Assembly: GCA_021770245.1 (NCBI GenBank)
Contig: JAETRI010000026.1
Span: 1-43,460 of the forward strand
DNA: 43,460 nt
Direction of reading: 5' to 3'
Source: Lachnospiraceae bacterium
GTDB taxonomy: Bacteria; Bacillota; Clostridia; Lachnospirales; Lachnospiraceae
Part shown: piece by piece, positions 35,121 through 41,809 of the stretch
Layout: each line of letters opens with the position of its first letter
Numbering within the stretch: position 1 is the first letter of the stretch
The notes under the pieces: generated by a model
Databases searched by the model: none
Told to the model about the DNA's origin: nothing
Seen by the model: only the letters and a program-made list of their open reading frames with translations
Program-made: the position numbers and the translations under genes

Positions 35121-35345
35121 CTAATCCTCTGCCAGAAGCATTTCAGTAAATTCCTCAGCAGTTCCCTGGAAATGCTGTCCGCTGCCGGTCCTTATCATTT
35201 CCTCGACTTCTGCCATTGCCCCCAGTGTTTCAGCGTTAGGGATCTCTTCCGGTATAGCGGCTCCCTGCAGATAGGCAACGATATAGTACATTTTGCTTTC
35301 GGGTATCTGGTCTATGAGTCTTTTGGCGAGTTCCTTATAACTCAT
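35121..35345 (-). CDS. antitoxin partner of the YafQ-type toxin
   Basis: A 74-residue protein (MSYKELAKRLIDQIPESKMYYIVAYLQGAAIPEEIPNAETLG in its first part) rich in acidic residues toward the C-terminus, as expected of a labile antitoxin. It is directly upstream of the toxin. The ATG at 35345 is chosen (GGAAAGGAAG about 8 bases away); a GTG at 35354 in the same frame would add three residues. The N-terminal KELAKRLIDQIPESK part resembles small proteins often paired with RelE-family toxins rather than classic DinJ. Confidence 0.75.
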   Translation of the reverse strand: MSYKELAKRLIDQIPESKMYYIVAYLQGAAIPEEIPNAETLGAMAEVEEMIRTGSGQHFQGTAEEFTEMLLAED

Positions 35346-35410
35346 GGTGAACACTTCCTTTCCTGATTATTGTATGCCATTGAATGTCTTGTATTCATCC
35401 GCTGACGCTT

Positions 35411-35426
35411 GCTGTCAATTGACAGC
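35411..35426. repeat. 16-bp perfect palindrome
   Basis: GCTGTCAATTGACAGC, just after the end of the frameshifted gene and about 65 bases upstream of the antitoxin start. It could be an operator for the toxin-antitoxin pair or a transcript end of the preceding small genes; the position relative to the antitoxin fits autoregulation. Confidence 0.4.
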
Positions 35427-35451
35427 GGATTGCGGACAGATGGCAGCAGGG

Positions 35452-35666
35452 TTATATGTTTTTGGATGCCTCAGCAACTTTCTCCGCTACTCCTGGCTTG
35501 TCATTCTGGATAAGGTCAAGCAGAGAGCCGATATCCTCTTTCAGATGTTGGGCCGGGGTAGCACAAGAGGGAGTTTTGGTAAGTTCGTAGATATGCCCTC
35601 TTTCCAGATCTGCCAGCGGTTACTGATTTTGTTCAGTTCGATACTATAACGCTTTGATATATTCAT
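35452..35666 (-). pseudogene. small frameshifted gene downstream of the XRE regulator
   Basis: Starts MNISKRYSIELNKISNR with an AGGAGGT site, then the frame is lost: as it stands the product stops after 41 residues (at 35541). A single added base after ...ISNR restores a 71-residue reading LADLERGHIYELTKTPSCATPAQHLKEDIGSLLDLIQNDKPGVAEKVAEASKNI in outline. Total length 215 is one short of a multiple of three, in line with a one-base deletion. The family is not recognised. A sequencing error is possible. Confidence 0.6.
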
Positions 35667-35677
35667 GGTGGAACCTC

Positions 35678-35914
35678 CTATTCTTCAGCGACTGCGGAAA
35701 TTGGTCTAACAGAGAAATCGACCAATAAATCACAATTTATGCAGTCCAGCACTCTTTTTAAATCTGCGAAAGAAAGCTGTTTTTTGTTAAGGAGATTTTG
35801 AAGCGCTTGAGGTGATATTCCCATTTGTTTGGCTATGTCTCGTTGGCTGCATTTTGTATCAAGGAGCAGTTTTTTTAGTTCAGTTACTAATTGTTCATTG
35901 CTGTTGTATATCAT
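35678..35914 (-). CDS. small XRE-type helix-turn-helix regulator
   Basis: A 78-residue DNA-binding protein made almost only of an HTH domain: LKKLLLDTKCSQRDIAKQMGISPQALQNLLNKKQLSFADLKRVLDCINCDL. GGAGG precedes the ATG at good spacing, and a clear promoter lies upstream. It is followed 11 bases after its stop by the frameshifted small gene, so the two form an operon. Such pairs are common in mobile elements; a role in controlling an element now mostly lost is likely. Confidence 0.85.
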   Translation of the reverse strand: MIYNSNEQLVTELKKLLLDTKCSQRDIAKQMGISPQALQNLLNKKQLSFADLKRVLDCINCDLLVDFSVRPISAVAEE

Positions 35915-35946
35915 GCTGATAGCCTCCTTTCAAAAGTATTAACTGC

Positions 35947-35975
35947 AGGATAAACTAAAATCATGAAAAAGTCAA
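35947..35975 (-). promoter_or_regulatory. promoter of the XRE gene
   Basis: On the minus strand, TTGACT (35975-35970), 17-base spacer, TATCCT (35952-35947). Transcription would begin near 35940, about 26 bases before the ATG. Confidence 0.65.
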
Positions 35976-36003
35976 TCATTATTAAATATAAGTAAACAGA
36001 AAA

Positions 36004-36279
36004 ATGGTGTTTCGTCTCATGTTGGGATGTGAGTTCCGTCCGCGAGAGGTGGTCAGCTTAAAGCATATGGATTTCGATTTCAGAAATGGGACAATCTATA
36101 TATCAGACTCAAAGAACCATAGGGACAGGAGTATTGCCGTATCTGCTGGTTTGATGGATTTATGCCAGCGATATGACTGCATTGCCGAGACCTTTTTCCA
36201 AAACCGAACCTGGTTTTTCCCAAATAAGAACGGTGATGCATTGAGTTATCCGTCGTTTCACTATTCTAAGAAGCTTTAG
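36004..36279 (+). pseudogene. tyrosine recombinase (integrase) remnant
   Basis: The frame reads MLGCEFRPREVVSLKHMDFDFRNGTIYISDSKNHRDRSIAVSAGL and on, matching the first part of the catalytic domain of phage/transposon integrases, including the box I arginine region and the strand with SKN.RDR. It ends at 36279 before the HxxR and Tyr boxes, and the N-terminal arm-binding part is missing too. With the other remnants it shows that an element once inserted between the protease gene and the zinc genes. Confidence 0.7.
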
Positions 36280-36322
36280 GGTAGCCGGCTCCTGGTTTAT
36301 CGAGAGCCGCTTTTGCGCAAGG

Positions 36323-36351
36323 TTGACAATTCGGACAAAACGGAGCACAAT
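36323..36351 (+). promoter_or_regulatory. promoter of the zinc-handling genes
   Basis: Perfect TTGACA (36323-36328), 17-base spacer, CACAAT (36346-36351). No convincing Zur-type palindrome is seen near it. Confidence 0.5.
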
Positions 36352-36365
36352 AGGGAATGTGAGTA

Positions 36366-36391
36366 TGCGCTTTCGCGCACAGATAAGGAGG
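36366..36391 (+). promoter_or_regulatory. variant stem-loop plus AGATAAGGAGG element before cobW-like gene 1
   Basis: TGCGC (36366-36370), loop TTTC, GCGCA (36375-36379), one base, then AGATAAGGAGG (36381-36391) and the ATG at 36402. The stem is the same as in copy C; the ribosome-binding part is a stronger consensus version of AGATGGGAGC. Confidence 0.6.
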
Positions 36392-36401
36392 ATATGGCTA
36401 G

Positions 36402-37559
36402 ATGACGAAGATAGATATTGTTTCCGGATTCCTGGGAGCGGGAAAGACCACATTGATTAAGAAGCTGTTGAAGGAAGCGCTGGCGGGAAGCCAGGTGGTG
36501 CTGATCGAGAACGAATTCGGAGAAATCGGAATCGACGGCGGATTCCTGAAGGAATCGGGAATCGAGATCAAGGAGATGAATTCCGGATGCATCTGCTGTT
36601 CGCTGGTGGGAGATTTCGGCGCGTCCCTGAAGGAAGTGATGGAGACCTATCATCCGGAACGGATCCTGATCGAGCCCTCCGGGGTGGGGAAGCTTTCCGA
36701 TGTGATCAAGGCGGTCCGGAATGTGGATATGGGAGCGGAAGTTACGCCAAACAGCGCCGTCGCGGTGGTGGATGCGGCGAAGTGCAGGCTTTATATGAAG
36801 AATTTCGGCGAATTTTTCATCAATCAGATCGAACATGCGGGAACGATCGTGTTAAGCCGGACGGATGTGGCGCCGGAGGCGAAGATCCGGCAGGCAGTGG
36901 AGCTGATCAGGGAGCATAACAGCCGGGCGACGATCATTACCACGCCGCTTGAAGAGCTGGAGGGTGCGGATGTCCTGCGCACCATAGAAGGCGGATCAAA
37001 TCTGGAAGAGGCGCTGCTTAAGGAAGTGATGGAGGAGCATGGCCATCACGGCCACGATCATGACGGGGAGGAATGCTGCCGTCACGACCACGGGGAAGAG
37101 CACGGCCATGGGCATGAGGAGGATGTACATTGCCATCATGATCACGGGGAAGAAGAGCATGGCCATCACGGGCACGATCATGACGGCCATCATCATCATG
37201 ATCATGGGGAGGAGCATGACCATCATGACGGGGAGTGCTGCTGCGGCCATGACCATGGACATCACCATCACCATGCGGATGAGGTTTTCACCAGCTGGGG
37301 GATGGAGACGCCGGCCGCTTATACGAAGGAAACCATCGAAGATATCCTGGAAGAGCTGGAGGATGAGAAGAAATACGGCTTTGTCCTGCGGGCCAAGGGA
37401 ATGGTACCGGCCGGAGACGGCACATGGGTGTATTTCGACTATGTGCCCGGCGAGAGCAACGTGCGGGAAGGAAAACCGGATGTGACGGGTAAGTTCTGCG
37501 TGATAGGCTCCGAGCTGAGGGAGGATGCCCTTGCCGCCCTGTTCGCTGTGGCGGAATAA
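36402..37559 (+). CDS. CobW/COG0523 family GTPase with a very His-rich insert (zinc chaperone type)
   Basis: A 385-residue G3E-family GTPase thought to deliver metal to target proteins. Seen: P-loop GFLGAGKTTL (residues about 8-17), the metal-binding SGCICCSL (CxCC, about 64-71), the SRTD guanine motif region, and a C-terminal CobW domain with DYVPGE. Between the two halves, residues about 207-292, lies a stretch where His, Asp, Glu, Gly and Cys make up nearly everything, with more than 40 His and several Cys. This is far longer than the usual His-rich linker. COG0523 proteins with such stretches are tied to zinc, and a ZnuABC transporter lies downstream. The insert is repetitive and may vary in length between strains. 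Start at 36402 by AAGGAGG. Confidence 0.92.
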   Translation: MTKIDIVSGFLGAGKTTLIKKLLKEALAGSQVVLIENEFGEIGIDGGFLKESGIEIKEMNSGCICCSLVGDFGASLKEVMETYHPERILIEPSGVGKLSDVIKAVRNVDMGAEVTPNSAVAVVDAAKCRLYMKNFGEFFINQIEHAGTIVLSRTDVAPEAKIRQAVELIREHNSRATIITTPLEELEGADVLRTIEGGSNLEEALLKEVMEEHGHHGHDHDGEECCRHDHGEEHGHGHEEDVHCHHDHGEEEHGHHGHDHDGHHHHDHGEEHDHHDGECCCGHDHGHHHHHADEVFTSWGMETPAAYTKETIEDILEELEDEKKYGFVLRAKGMVPAGDGTWVYFDYVPGESNVREGKPDVTGKFCVIGSELREDALAALFAVAE

Positions 37560-37563
37560 CCGA

Positions 37564-37586
37564 CATGCCGCGTCCTGCGCGGCATG
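37564..37586. repeat. hairpin after cobW-like gene 1
   Basis: CATGCCGCG (37564-37572), loop TCCTG, CGCGGCATG (37578-37586), only 4 bases past the stop codon. A near copy (ACATGCCGCGCCTTGCGCGGCA, core GCCGCGC/GCGCGGC at 38633-38649) follows the second cobW-like gene at a similar distance. Confidence 0.65.
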
Positions 37587-37616
37587 AAAGGGGTTAGGTT
37601 GAACCAGATTCGCCTG

Positions 37617-37682
37617 GCTATTTGCGCCGGAGCGTCGCAAATAGCTTTGATGGCAGATCGCCCCGTCGCGTAAACGCTCCGG
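37617..37682 (+). promoter_or_regulatory. hairpin with loop complementary to the start region of cobW-like gene 2
   Basis: A 10-bp stem GCTATTTGCG (37617-37626) / CGCAAATAGC (37636-37645) has the 9-base loop CCGGAGCGT (37627-37635). Its exact complement ACGCTCCGG lies at 37674-37682, right before the Shine-Dalgarno stretch TGGAG and the ATG at 37696. Loop and start region could pair and form a pseudoknot, if a base pair or two opens for geometry. This would be a simple way to control translation. Confidence 0.5.
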
Positions 37683-37695
37683 AATGGAGATGAAC

Positions 37696-38625
37696 ATGAA
37701 GCCAGTCTATATTATCAACGGCTTTCTGGAAAGCGGAAAGACGGAATTCATCACTTTTACCCTGGATCAGCCCTATTTTCAGATCAAGGGGAAAACGCTG
37801 ATCCTTCTGTGTGAGGAAGGGGAGGTGGAATATGCGCCGGAGCTCCTGAAAAGAAGTAATGCCGTATTGGAGTTAATCGAGGAGGAGGCGGATTTCGTCC
37901 CTGCAAAGCTGCTGGAGCTGGAAAAGAAGCATAAGCCGGAGCGGATTATCCTGGAATACAACGGCATGTGGAACTTTAAGGAAATGAAGCTCCCCTGGCA
38001 TTGGCAGGTGGAGCAGCAGATAACAACCATCGACGCATCCACCTTTTCCATGTACTTTTCCAATATGAAATCCCTTCTGGCGGAGATGCTGCGGAATTCG
38101 GAAATGATCCTGTTTAACCGGTGCGACGGGATAGAGGATTTGAACGTTTATAAGAGGAATGTGAAAGCAATCAACCCGCAGGCGGAGATCGTGTTCGAGG
38201 ACAGCAACGGGGAGATCGACGAAATCTTTGAAGAGGATCTTCCCTTCGACTTAAACGCGGATCCCATTGAGCTGGATGACATGGGGTACGGGATCTGGTA
38301 TATCGATTCCCTTGACCATCTGGAACGGTATGTGGGAAAACGGATCCGGTTTTCCGCCATGATCATGAAGCCGGAGGGATATCCGGCCGATCATTTCGTG
38401 CCCGGCCGGATGGCAATGACCTGCTGCGCGGAGGATATGGCTTTCCTGGGTTATGTCTGTGAATATCAGGATGCGGCGTCCCTGAAGGAGCAGGAATGGA
38501 TACAGGTGACGGCCCGGGTGGAGAAGGAATATTGGGCGGATTACGGCGGGGAGGGCCCTGTGCTGCACGCTGACAGCGTGAAGAAGATCAAGGCTCCCAA
38601 GGAGAAGGTGATCAGTTTCGTATAA
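37696..38625 (+). CDS. second CobW/COG0523-like GTPase
   Basis: A 309-residue G3E-type GTPase, the N-terminal half reading VYIINGFLESGKTEFITFTL with P-loop GFLESGKT. The CxCC metal motif of the classic family is replaced by LLCEEGEVEY, so metal handling must differ; CAMTCCAED-like cysteines (around TCCAED near the end) may take part. The C-terminal part is not a full CobW domain and resembles a small OB-like fold. The start at 37696 follows TGGAG; an ATG at 37684 in frame has no good site. A His-rich stretch is absent. It pairs with the first GTPase, as often seen for two-gene COG0523 modules in Clostridia. Confidence 0.85.
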   Translation: MKPVYIINGFLESGKTEFITFTLDQPYFQIKGKTLILLCEEGEVEYAPELLKRSNAVLELIEEEADFVPAKLLELEKKHKPERIILEYNGMWNFKEMKLPWHWQVEQQITTIDASTFSMYFSNMKSLLAEMLRNSEMILFNRCDGIEDLNVYKRNVKAINPQAEIVFEDSNGEIDEIFEEDLPFDLNADPIELDDMGYGIWYIDSLDHLERYVGKRIRFSAMIMKPEGYPADHFVPGRMAMTCCAEDMAFLGYVCEYQDAASLKEQEWIQVTARVEKEYWADYGGEGPVLHADSVKKIKAPKEKVISFV

Positions 38626-38694
38626 CCAACATGCCGCGCCTTGCGCGGCAGCGTATCTGCGATTCGGATTTGGGCCGCCTGCGGCACAAATTGC

Positions 38695-38730
38695 GATTGA
38701 AAAATAAGCCATCAGGCTTATTTTTCAATC
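38695..38730. terminator. bidirectional intrinsic terminator between the cobW-like pair and ylmH
   Basis: A perfect 16-bp inverted repeat (38695-38710 and 38715-38730, loop ATCA) made of a GC core AAGCC/GGCTT flanked by A5 and T5 runs, so it can stop transcription in both directions. Because no clear promoter is seen between it and ylmH, partial read-through or an attenuator role is possible. Confidence 0.75.
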
Positions 38731-38733
38731 TAA

Positions 38734-38759
38734 GCGCGCCTAAGCGCGCAGATGGGAGC
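38734..38759 (+). promoter_or_regulatory. stem-loop plus AGATGGGAGC element (copy D)
   Basis: GCGCGC (38734-38739), loop CTAA, GCGCGC (38744-38749), abutting AGATGGGAGC (38750-38759). The ATG at 38763 comes 4 bases after GGGAG, which fixes the ylmH start. Confidence 0.7.
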
Positions 38760-38762
38760 GAT

Positions 38763-39533
38763 ATGGCGGCGGAAACGGAAAAAGAGCTGCAGCAGGCGAA
38801 AAAGCGGTTCGCCGAGCTGGCGGAGAAATCGTACCGGCAGAATATCTATACGTTTACGGACTTTTTGTCCCTGGCGGAGCAGGAAGCTCTGCATCGGGCT
38901 ATGGAGGAAAAAAGGTTCCGCGCTTTCGGCCTGTGGGGAGGAAACGAAAACTGCGAAAGGCAGATGGCCCGGTTCGGCCTGCCGGAGGAGCTGGGGTATG
39001 AGGAGGCTTTCCCTGTCGCGGCCGTGAAAATCAGCCCTCTTATGGAAAAATTTGCGGACGAGCTCACCCACCGGGATTATCTGGGAGCGGTGATGAACCT
39101 GGGGATTGACAGAAGCACGGTGGGGGATATTTTCATAGAGGGAAAACACGCCTGGCTGTATTGTGCGGAGCGGATTGCTCCCTTTCTGTGTGAAAATCTG
39201 ACACAGGTACGCCATACGAGCGTGAAATGCGGCCGGGCGGAGGGGGACCGGCTGCCTGCGCCCAGGGAGCCGGAGCGGACGGGGCTGGTGGTATCCGGGC
39301 TGCGGGCGGATGCCGTTCTGGCCAAGGTATATTCCCTGTCCCGCAGTCAGAGCCTGGCGCTTTTTTCGGGGAAAAAGGTGTATGTGAACGGCAGGCTCTG
39401 CGAGAACAACAGCTATACGCTGAAAGCCGGGGACCGGGTGAGCGCGCGGGGATACGGAAGGTTTGTTTTCTATGGGGAAGAAAACGCCACCAGAAAGGGC
39501 CGCCTGAACGTCACGGTGGGCGTATACCGTTGA
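38763..39533 (+). CDS. ylmH: YlmH-type S4-domain RNA-binding protein
   Basis: A 256-residue protein. The N-terminal two thirds match the YlmH family (MNLGIDRSTVGDIFIEGKHAWLYCAERIAPFLCENLTQVRHTSVKC in outline), and the end holds an S4 RNA-binding domain (LRADAVLAKVYSLSRSQSLALFSGKKVYVNGRLCENNSYTLKAGDRVSARGYGRF). Family members act in ribosome rescue/quality control and, in some Bacillota, lie next to division genes. Here no division gene is near; it stands inside a zinc block, behind a terminator, so co-regulation with zinc genes is uncertain. The start is set by element D. Confidence 0.9.
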   Translation: MAAETEKELQQAKKRFAELAEKSYRQNIYTFTDFLSLAEQEALHRAMEEKRFRAFGLWGGNENCERQMARFGLPEELGYEEAFPVAAVKISPLMEKFADELTHRDYLGAVMNLGIDRSTVGDIFIEGKHAWLYCAERIAPFLCENLTQVRHTSVKCGRAEGDRLPAPREPERTGLVVSGLRADAVLAKVYSLSRSQSLALFSGKKVYVNGRLCENNSYTLKAGDRVSARGYGRFVFYGEENATRKGRLNVTVGVYR

Positions 39534-39618
39534 AGCGGCCGTAAAAGGACGGACGGTATGTGACGGACGGAAGCGAAGAATACAAAAAAATGCGCCACGG
39601 CGCGGACAGGAGCGGGCA

Positions 39619-40611
39619 ATGTACCATTACAGCGTATCACAATGGTTATTCTTTTTCTTTTTTTATTGCTTCTTCGGATGGTGTTTTGAATCCACCTATG
39701 TTTCCATCTGTCAGAAAAAACCGGTGAACCGGGGATTCATCCGGGGGCCCTTTCTGCCGCTGTACGGATCGGGCGCGATCCTGATGCTGGTGGTGTCCGG
39801 CCCAGTTCGTGACAATCTGGTGCTCACCTACCTGGCGGGCTGTGTGGGCGCGACCGCCCTGGAATATGTGACCGGTGTGGTTATGGAAAGTCTGTTCAAA
39901 GTCCGCTACTGGGATTATTCCCATAAAAAACTGAATTTCCAGGGGCAGATCTGCCTGGAATCCACCCTTTGCTGGGGATTCCTCACCATCCTCATGACCC
40001 GGGTGGTCCACGGGCCTGTGGAAGCTCTGGCGGAAAAGATTCCGGCTCATGTCCTGACGGTGCTGGTGACAGCCGTCCTGGTGGGATTTTCCATGGATTT
40101 CCTTGCCTCCTTCCGTGCGGCCATGGATCTGCGGGACGTTCTGATCATGGCGGAACAGGCGAAACAGGAGATGGAGCGGATGCAGAAGAGGCTGGATGTG
40201 CTGATCGCCGTGGCCAGGGACGATCTGGAACAGCGGGAGGAGAAGAACCAGCTGCGCAGGGAGGAAATGAATCAGCGCAGGGAAGAGCTGCTCGGGAGTA
40301 TAGAGGAAAGCTTTGCCCGCCTTCGGGAAGCCCTGCCCGGTTCCGAATTCCTGAGGGAAAAGCGGGAAGAGATCCAGGAGCTGAGGGAGAAATATATCGG
40401 CGACAAACGGGAGGGAGAAGTGAAGCTGAATTCTTTCCTGGTGGATATCGGCAGGCGCGGTATGCTGAAGGGGAATCCCACCATGACCTCCCGCAGGTTC
40501 CAGGAAACGTTGGAAGAATTGAAAAGATCGGCTGCTTCCTATAATAATAAAAAGAAGACGGCCGCCAAAGAGGGGGCTGTGCATGCGTCGGAGCGGGAAA
40601 AGCATGAATAA
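39619..40611 (+). CDS. COG4905-type membrane protein (putative ABC-transporter type IV) with coiled-coil tail
   Basis: A 330-residue integral membrane protein. The first 190 residues hold about five transmembrane segments and the family start WLFFFFFYCFFGWCFESTYVS, GFIRGPFLPLYGSGA and YWDYS, typical of the uncharacterised COG4905/PF06541 family, whose transporter name rests on weak likeness. Residues about 195-300 are a highly charged coiled coil (EQAKQEMERMQKRLDVLIA... EMNQRREELLGSIEE). RBS GGAG 8 bases before the ATG. The stop codon overlaps the start of znuA by 29 bases, so the two are translationally coupled; a role near zinc uptake or in the envelope is inferred only from that. Confidence 0.85.
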   Translation: MYHYSVSQWLFFFFFYCFFGWCFESTYVSICQKKPVNRGFIRGPFLPLYGSGAILMLVVSGPVRDNLVLTYLAGCVGATALEYVTGVVMESLFKVRYWDYSHKKLNFQGQICLESTLCWGFLTILMTRVVHGPVEALAEKIPAHVLTVLVTAVLVGFSMDFLASFRAAMDLRDVLIMAEQAKQEMERMQKRLDVLIAVARDDLEQREEKNQLRREEMNQRREELLGSIEESFARLREALPGSEFLREKREEIQELREKYIGDKREGEVKLNSFLVDIGRRGMLKGNPTMTSRRFQETLEELKRSAASYNNKKKTAAKEGAVHASEREKHE

Positions 40612-41773
40612 AGGCCGTTTTCGTCTCGCAAAAAAGGGATTTCTGTTGCGGAGGGGTGATCCGGGAAAATCATGGGAAAAGCGGCTATGCCTGTTCGCGG
40701 CCGGCGCCGTCTGCCTGCTGCTGGGCGCCTGCGGGGCTCCCCGGGAAGCAGGGGCGGGGACAGCTCCTGACGGAAGGCCCAGGCTGCAGGTGACTGCCAC
40801 GATTTTCCCGCCCTGCGATTTCGCACGTCAGATCGGCGGAGACTATGTGGAAGTGTACCAGCTTCTAAAGCCGGGAATGGAAGCGCATTCCTATGAGCCC
40901 TCTCCCCGGGATATCGTGCGGGTCATGGAAAGCGACCTGTTCCTGTATGCGGGAGGGGAATCGGACGTATGGGTGGAAGAGGTCCTGTCCGGACTGGAAG
41001 GGGAAACCACTGCCTGCAGCCTTTTGGAATGGGTGGAACCGCTGGAAGAAGAGACGCGGGTGGGGATGCAGGTCCGGGGAGATCATCCGGGCCACGGAGG
41101 GGAAGAAGCCCACGAGGGGGAGGATTCCCATGCACCCCATGGGAGAGAGGATTTTTATGCATCCCATGAGGAGAAAGAATCCCGTGTATCCCGGGAAGGG
41201 GAGGATTTCCATACGGCTCACGAGGGGGTCAGGCTGGACGGGGAATATGACGAGCATGTATGGACGGCCCCGGCCAATGCGGTCCTGCTGGTGGAGCGAA
41301 TCCGGGATGAAATGATCGCCCTGGATCCCTCCCGGGCAAAGATTTACGGAGAGAATGCGGAAAAGTACCTGCAGAGCCTGCGGGAACTGGAGGAAGAATA
41401 TGCGGCTGTTGCGGAAAACGCGCACAGAAAGACGCTTTTGTTTGCCGACCGATTTCCCTTTCTCTACCTCGTCCGCAGCTATGGCTTGGAATATTATGCT
41501 GCTTTTCCGGGGTGCAGCCCGGAAACCGAACCCAGTGCCGCAACCATAGCCTTCCTCACGGACAGGGTGAGGGAAGAGGGGATCCCGATGATTCTATATC
41601 TGGAATCCTCCGACGGGAGAATCGCCCGGGCCATCGGGGAGGCGACGGATACCGAAATCGGGATCCTGCATTCCTGCCATACTCTGACCAGGGAGGAAGA
41701 GGAAGCGAAAGAAACCTACCTGTCCCTTATGAGGAAGAATTTAGCAGTCTTGGACAAAGCGCTGAACGGATAG
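40583..41773 (+). CDS. znuA: zinc ABC transporter binding lipoprotein (ZnuA-type)
   Basis: A 396-residue cluster A-I metal-binding protein. A long basic N-terminus (MRRSGKSMNKGRFRLAKKGFLLRRG) leads to a signal LCLFAAGAVCLLLGAC with the lipidated Cys near residue 49. Domain start LQVTATIFPPCDFARQIGG is typical. Metal ligands: His in MEAHSYEPSP, His in DEHVWTAPANA, and a Glu/Asp site near the end in ILYLESSDGRIAR. Between the first two is the long His/Glu/Asp-rich loop (about residues 170-215) characteristic of zinc rather than manganese binders. The start at 40583 has GAGGGGG at 6 bases; the inner ATG at 40604 is possible. First gene of znuA-znuC-znuB. Confidence 0.92.
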   Translation: MRRSGKSMNKGRFRLAKKGFLLRRGDPGKSWEKRLCLFAAGAVCLLLGACGAPREAGAGTAPDGRPRLQVTATIFPPCDFARQIGGDYVEVYQLLKPGMEAHSYEPSPRDIVRVMESDLFLYAGGESDVWVEEVLSGLEGETTACSLLEWVEPLEEETRVGMQVRGDHPGHGGEEAHEGEDSHAPHGREDFYASHEEKESRVSREGEDFHTAHEGVRLDGEYDEHVWTAPANAVLLVERIRDEMIALDPSRAKIYGENAEKYLQSLRELEEEYAAVAENAHRKTLLFADRFPFLYLVRSYGLEYYAAFPGCSPETEPSAATIAFLTDRVREEGIPMILYLESSDGRIARAIGEATDTEIGILHSCHTLTREEEEAKETYLSLMRKNLAVLDKALNG

Positions 41774-41780
41774 GACAAAC

Positions 41781-41804
41781 GCACGAAAACGTGCAGATGG
41801 GAGC
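41781..41804 (+). promoter_or_regulatory. stem-loop plus AGATGGGAGC element (copy E)
   Basis: GCACG (41781-41785), loop AAAA, CGTGC (41790-41794), abutting AGATGGGAGC (41795-41804); ATG of znuC at 41810. The left flank GGACAAACGCACG is the same as the outer arm of the 1253-1304 palindrome, so this copy joins both repeat families. Confidence 0.7.
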
Positions 41805-41809
41805 TGGCA

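Noticed and set aside
36323-36401. Zur-type operator or known riboswitch before the zinc genes
   Set aside because: No palindrome of the usual Zur type and no known riboswitch core could be recognised; only the promoter and a small stem-loop are visible.
37039-37485. 148-residue plus-strand frame rich in Met, Thr and Ile inside the His-rich CobW gene
   Set aside because: It is the shifted reading of the CAT/GAT repeats that code for His and Asp; no start signal.
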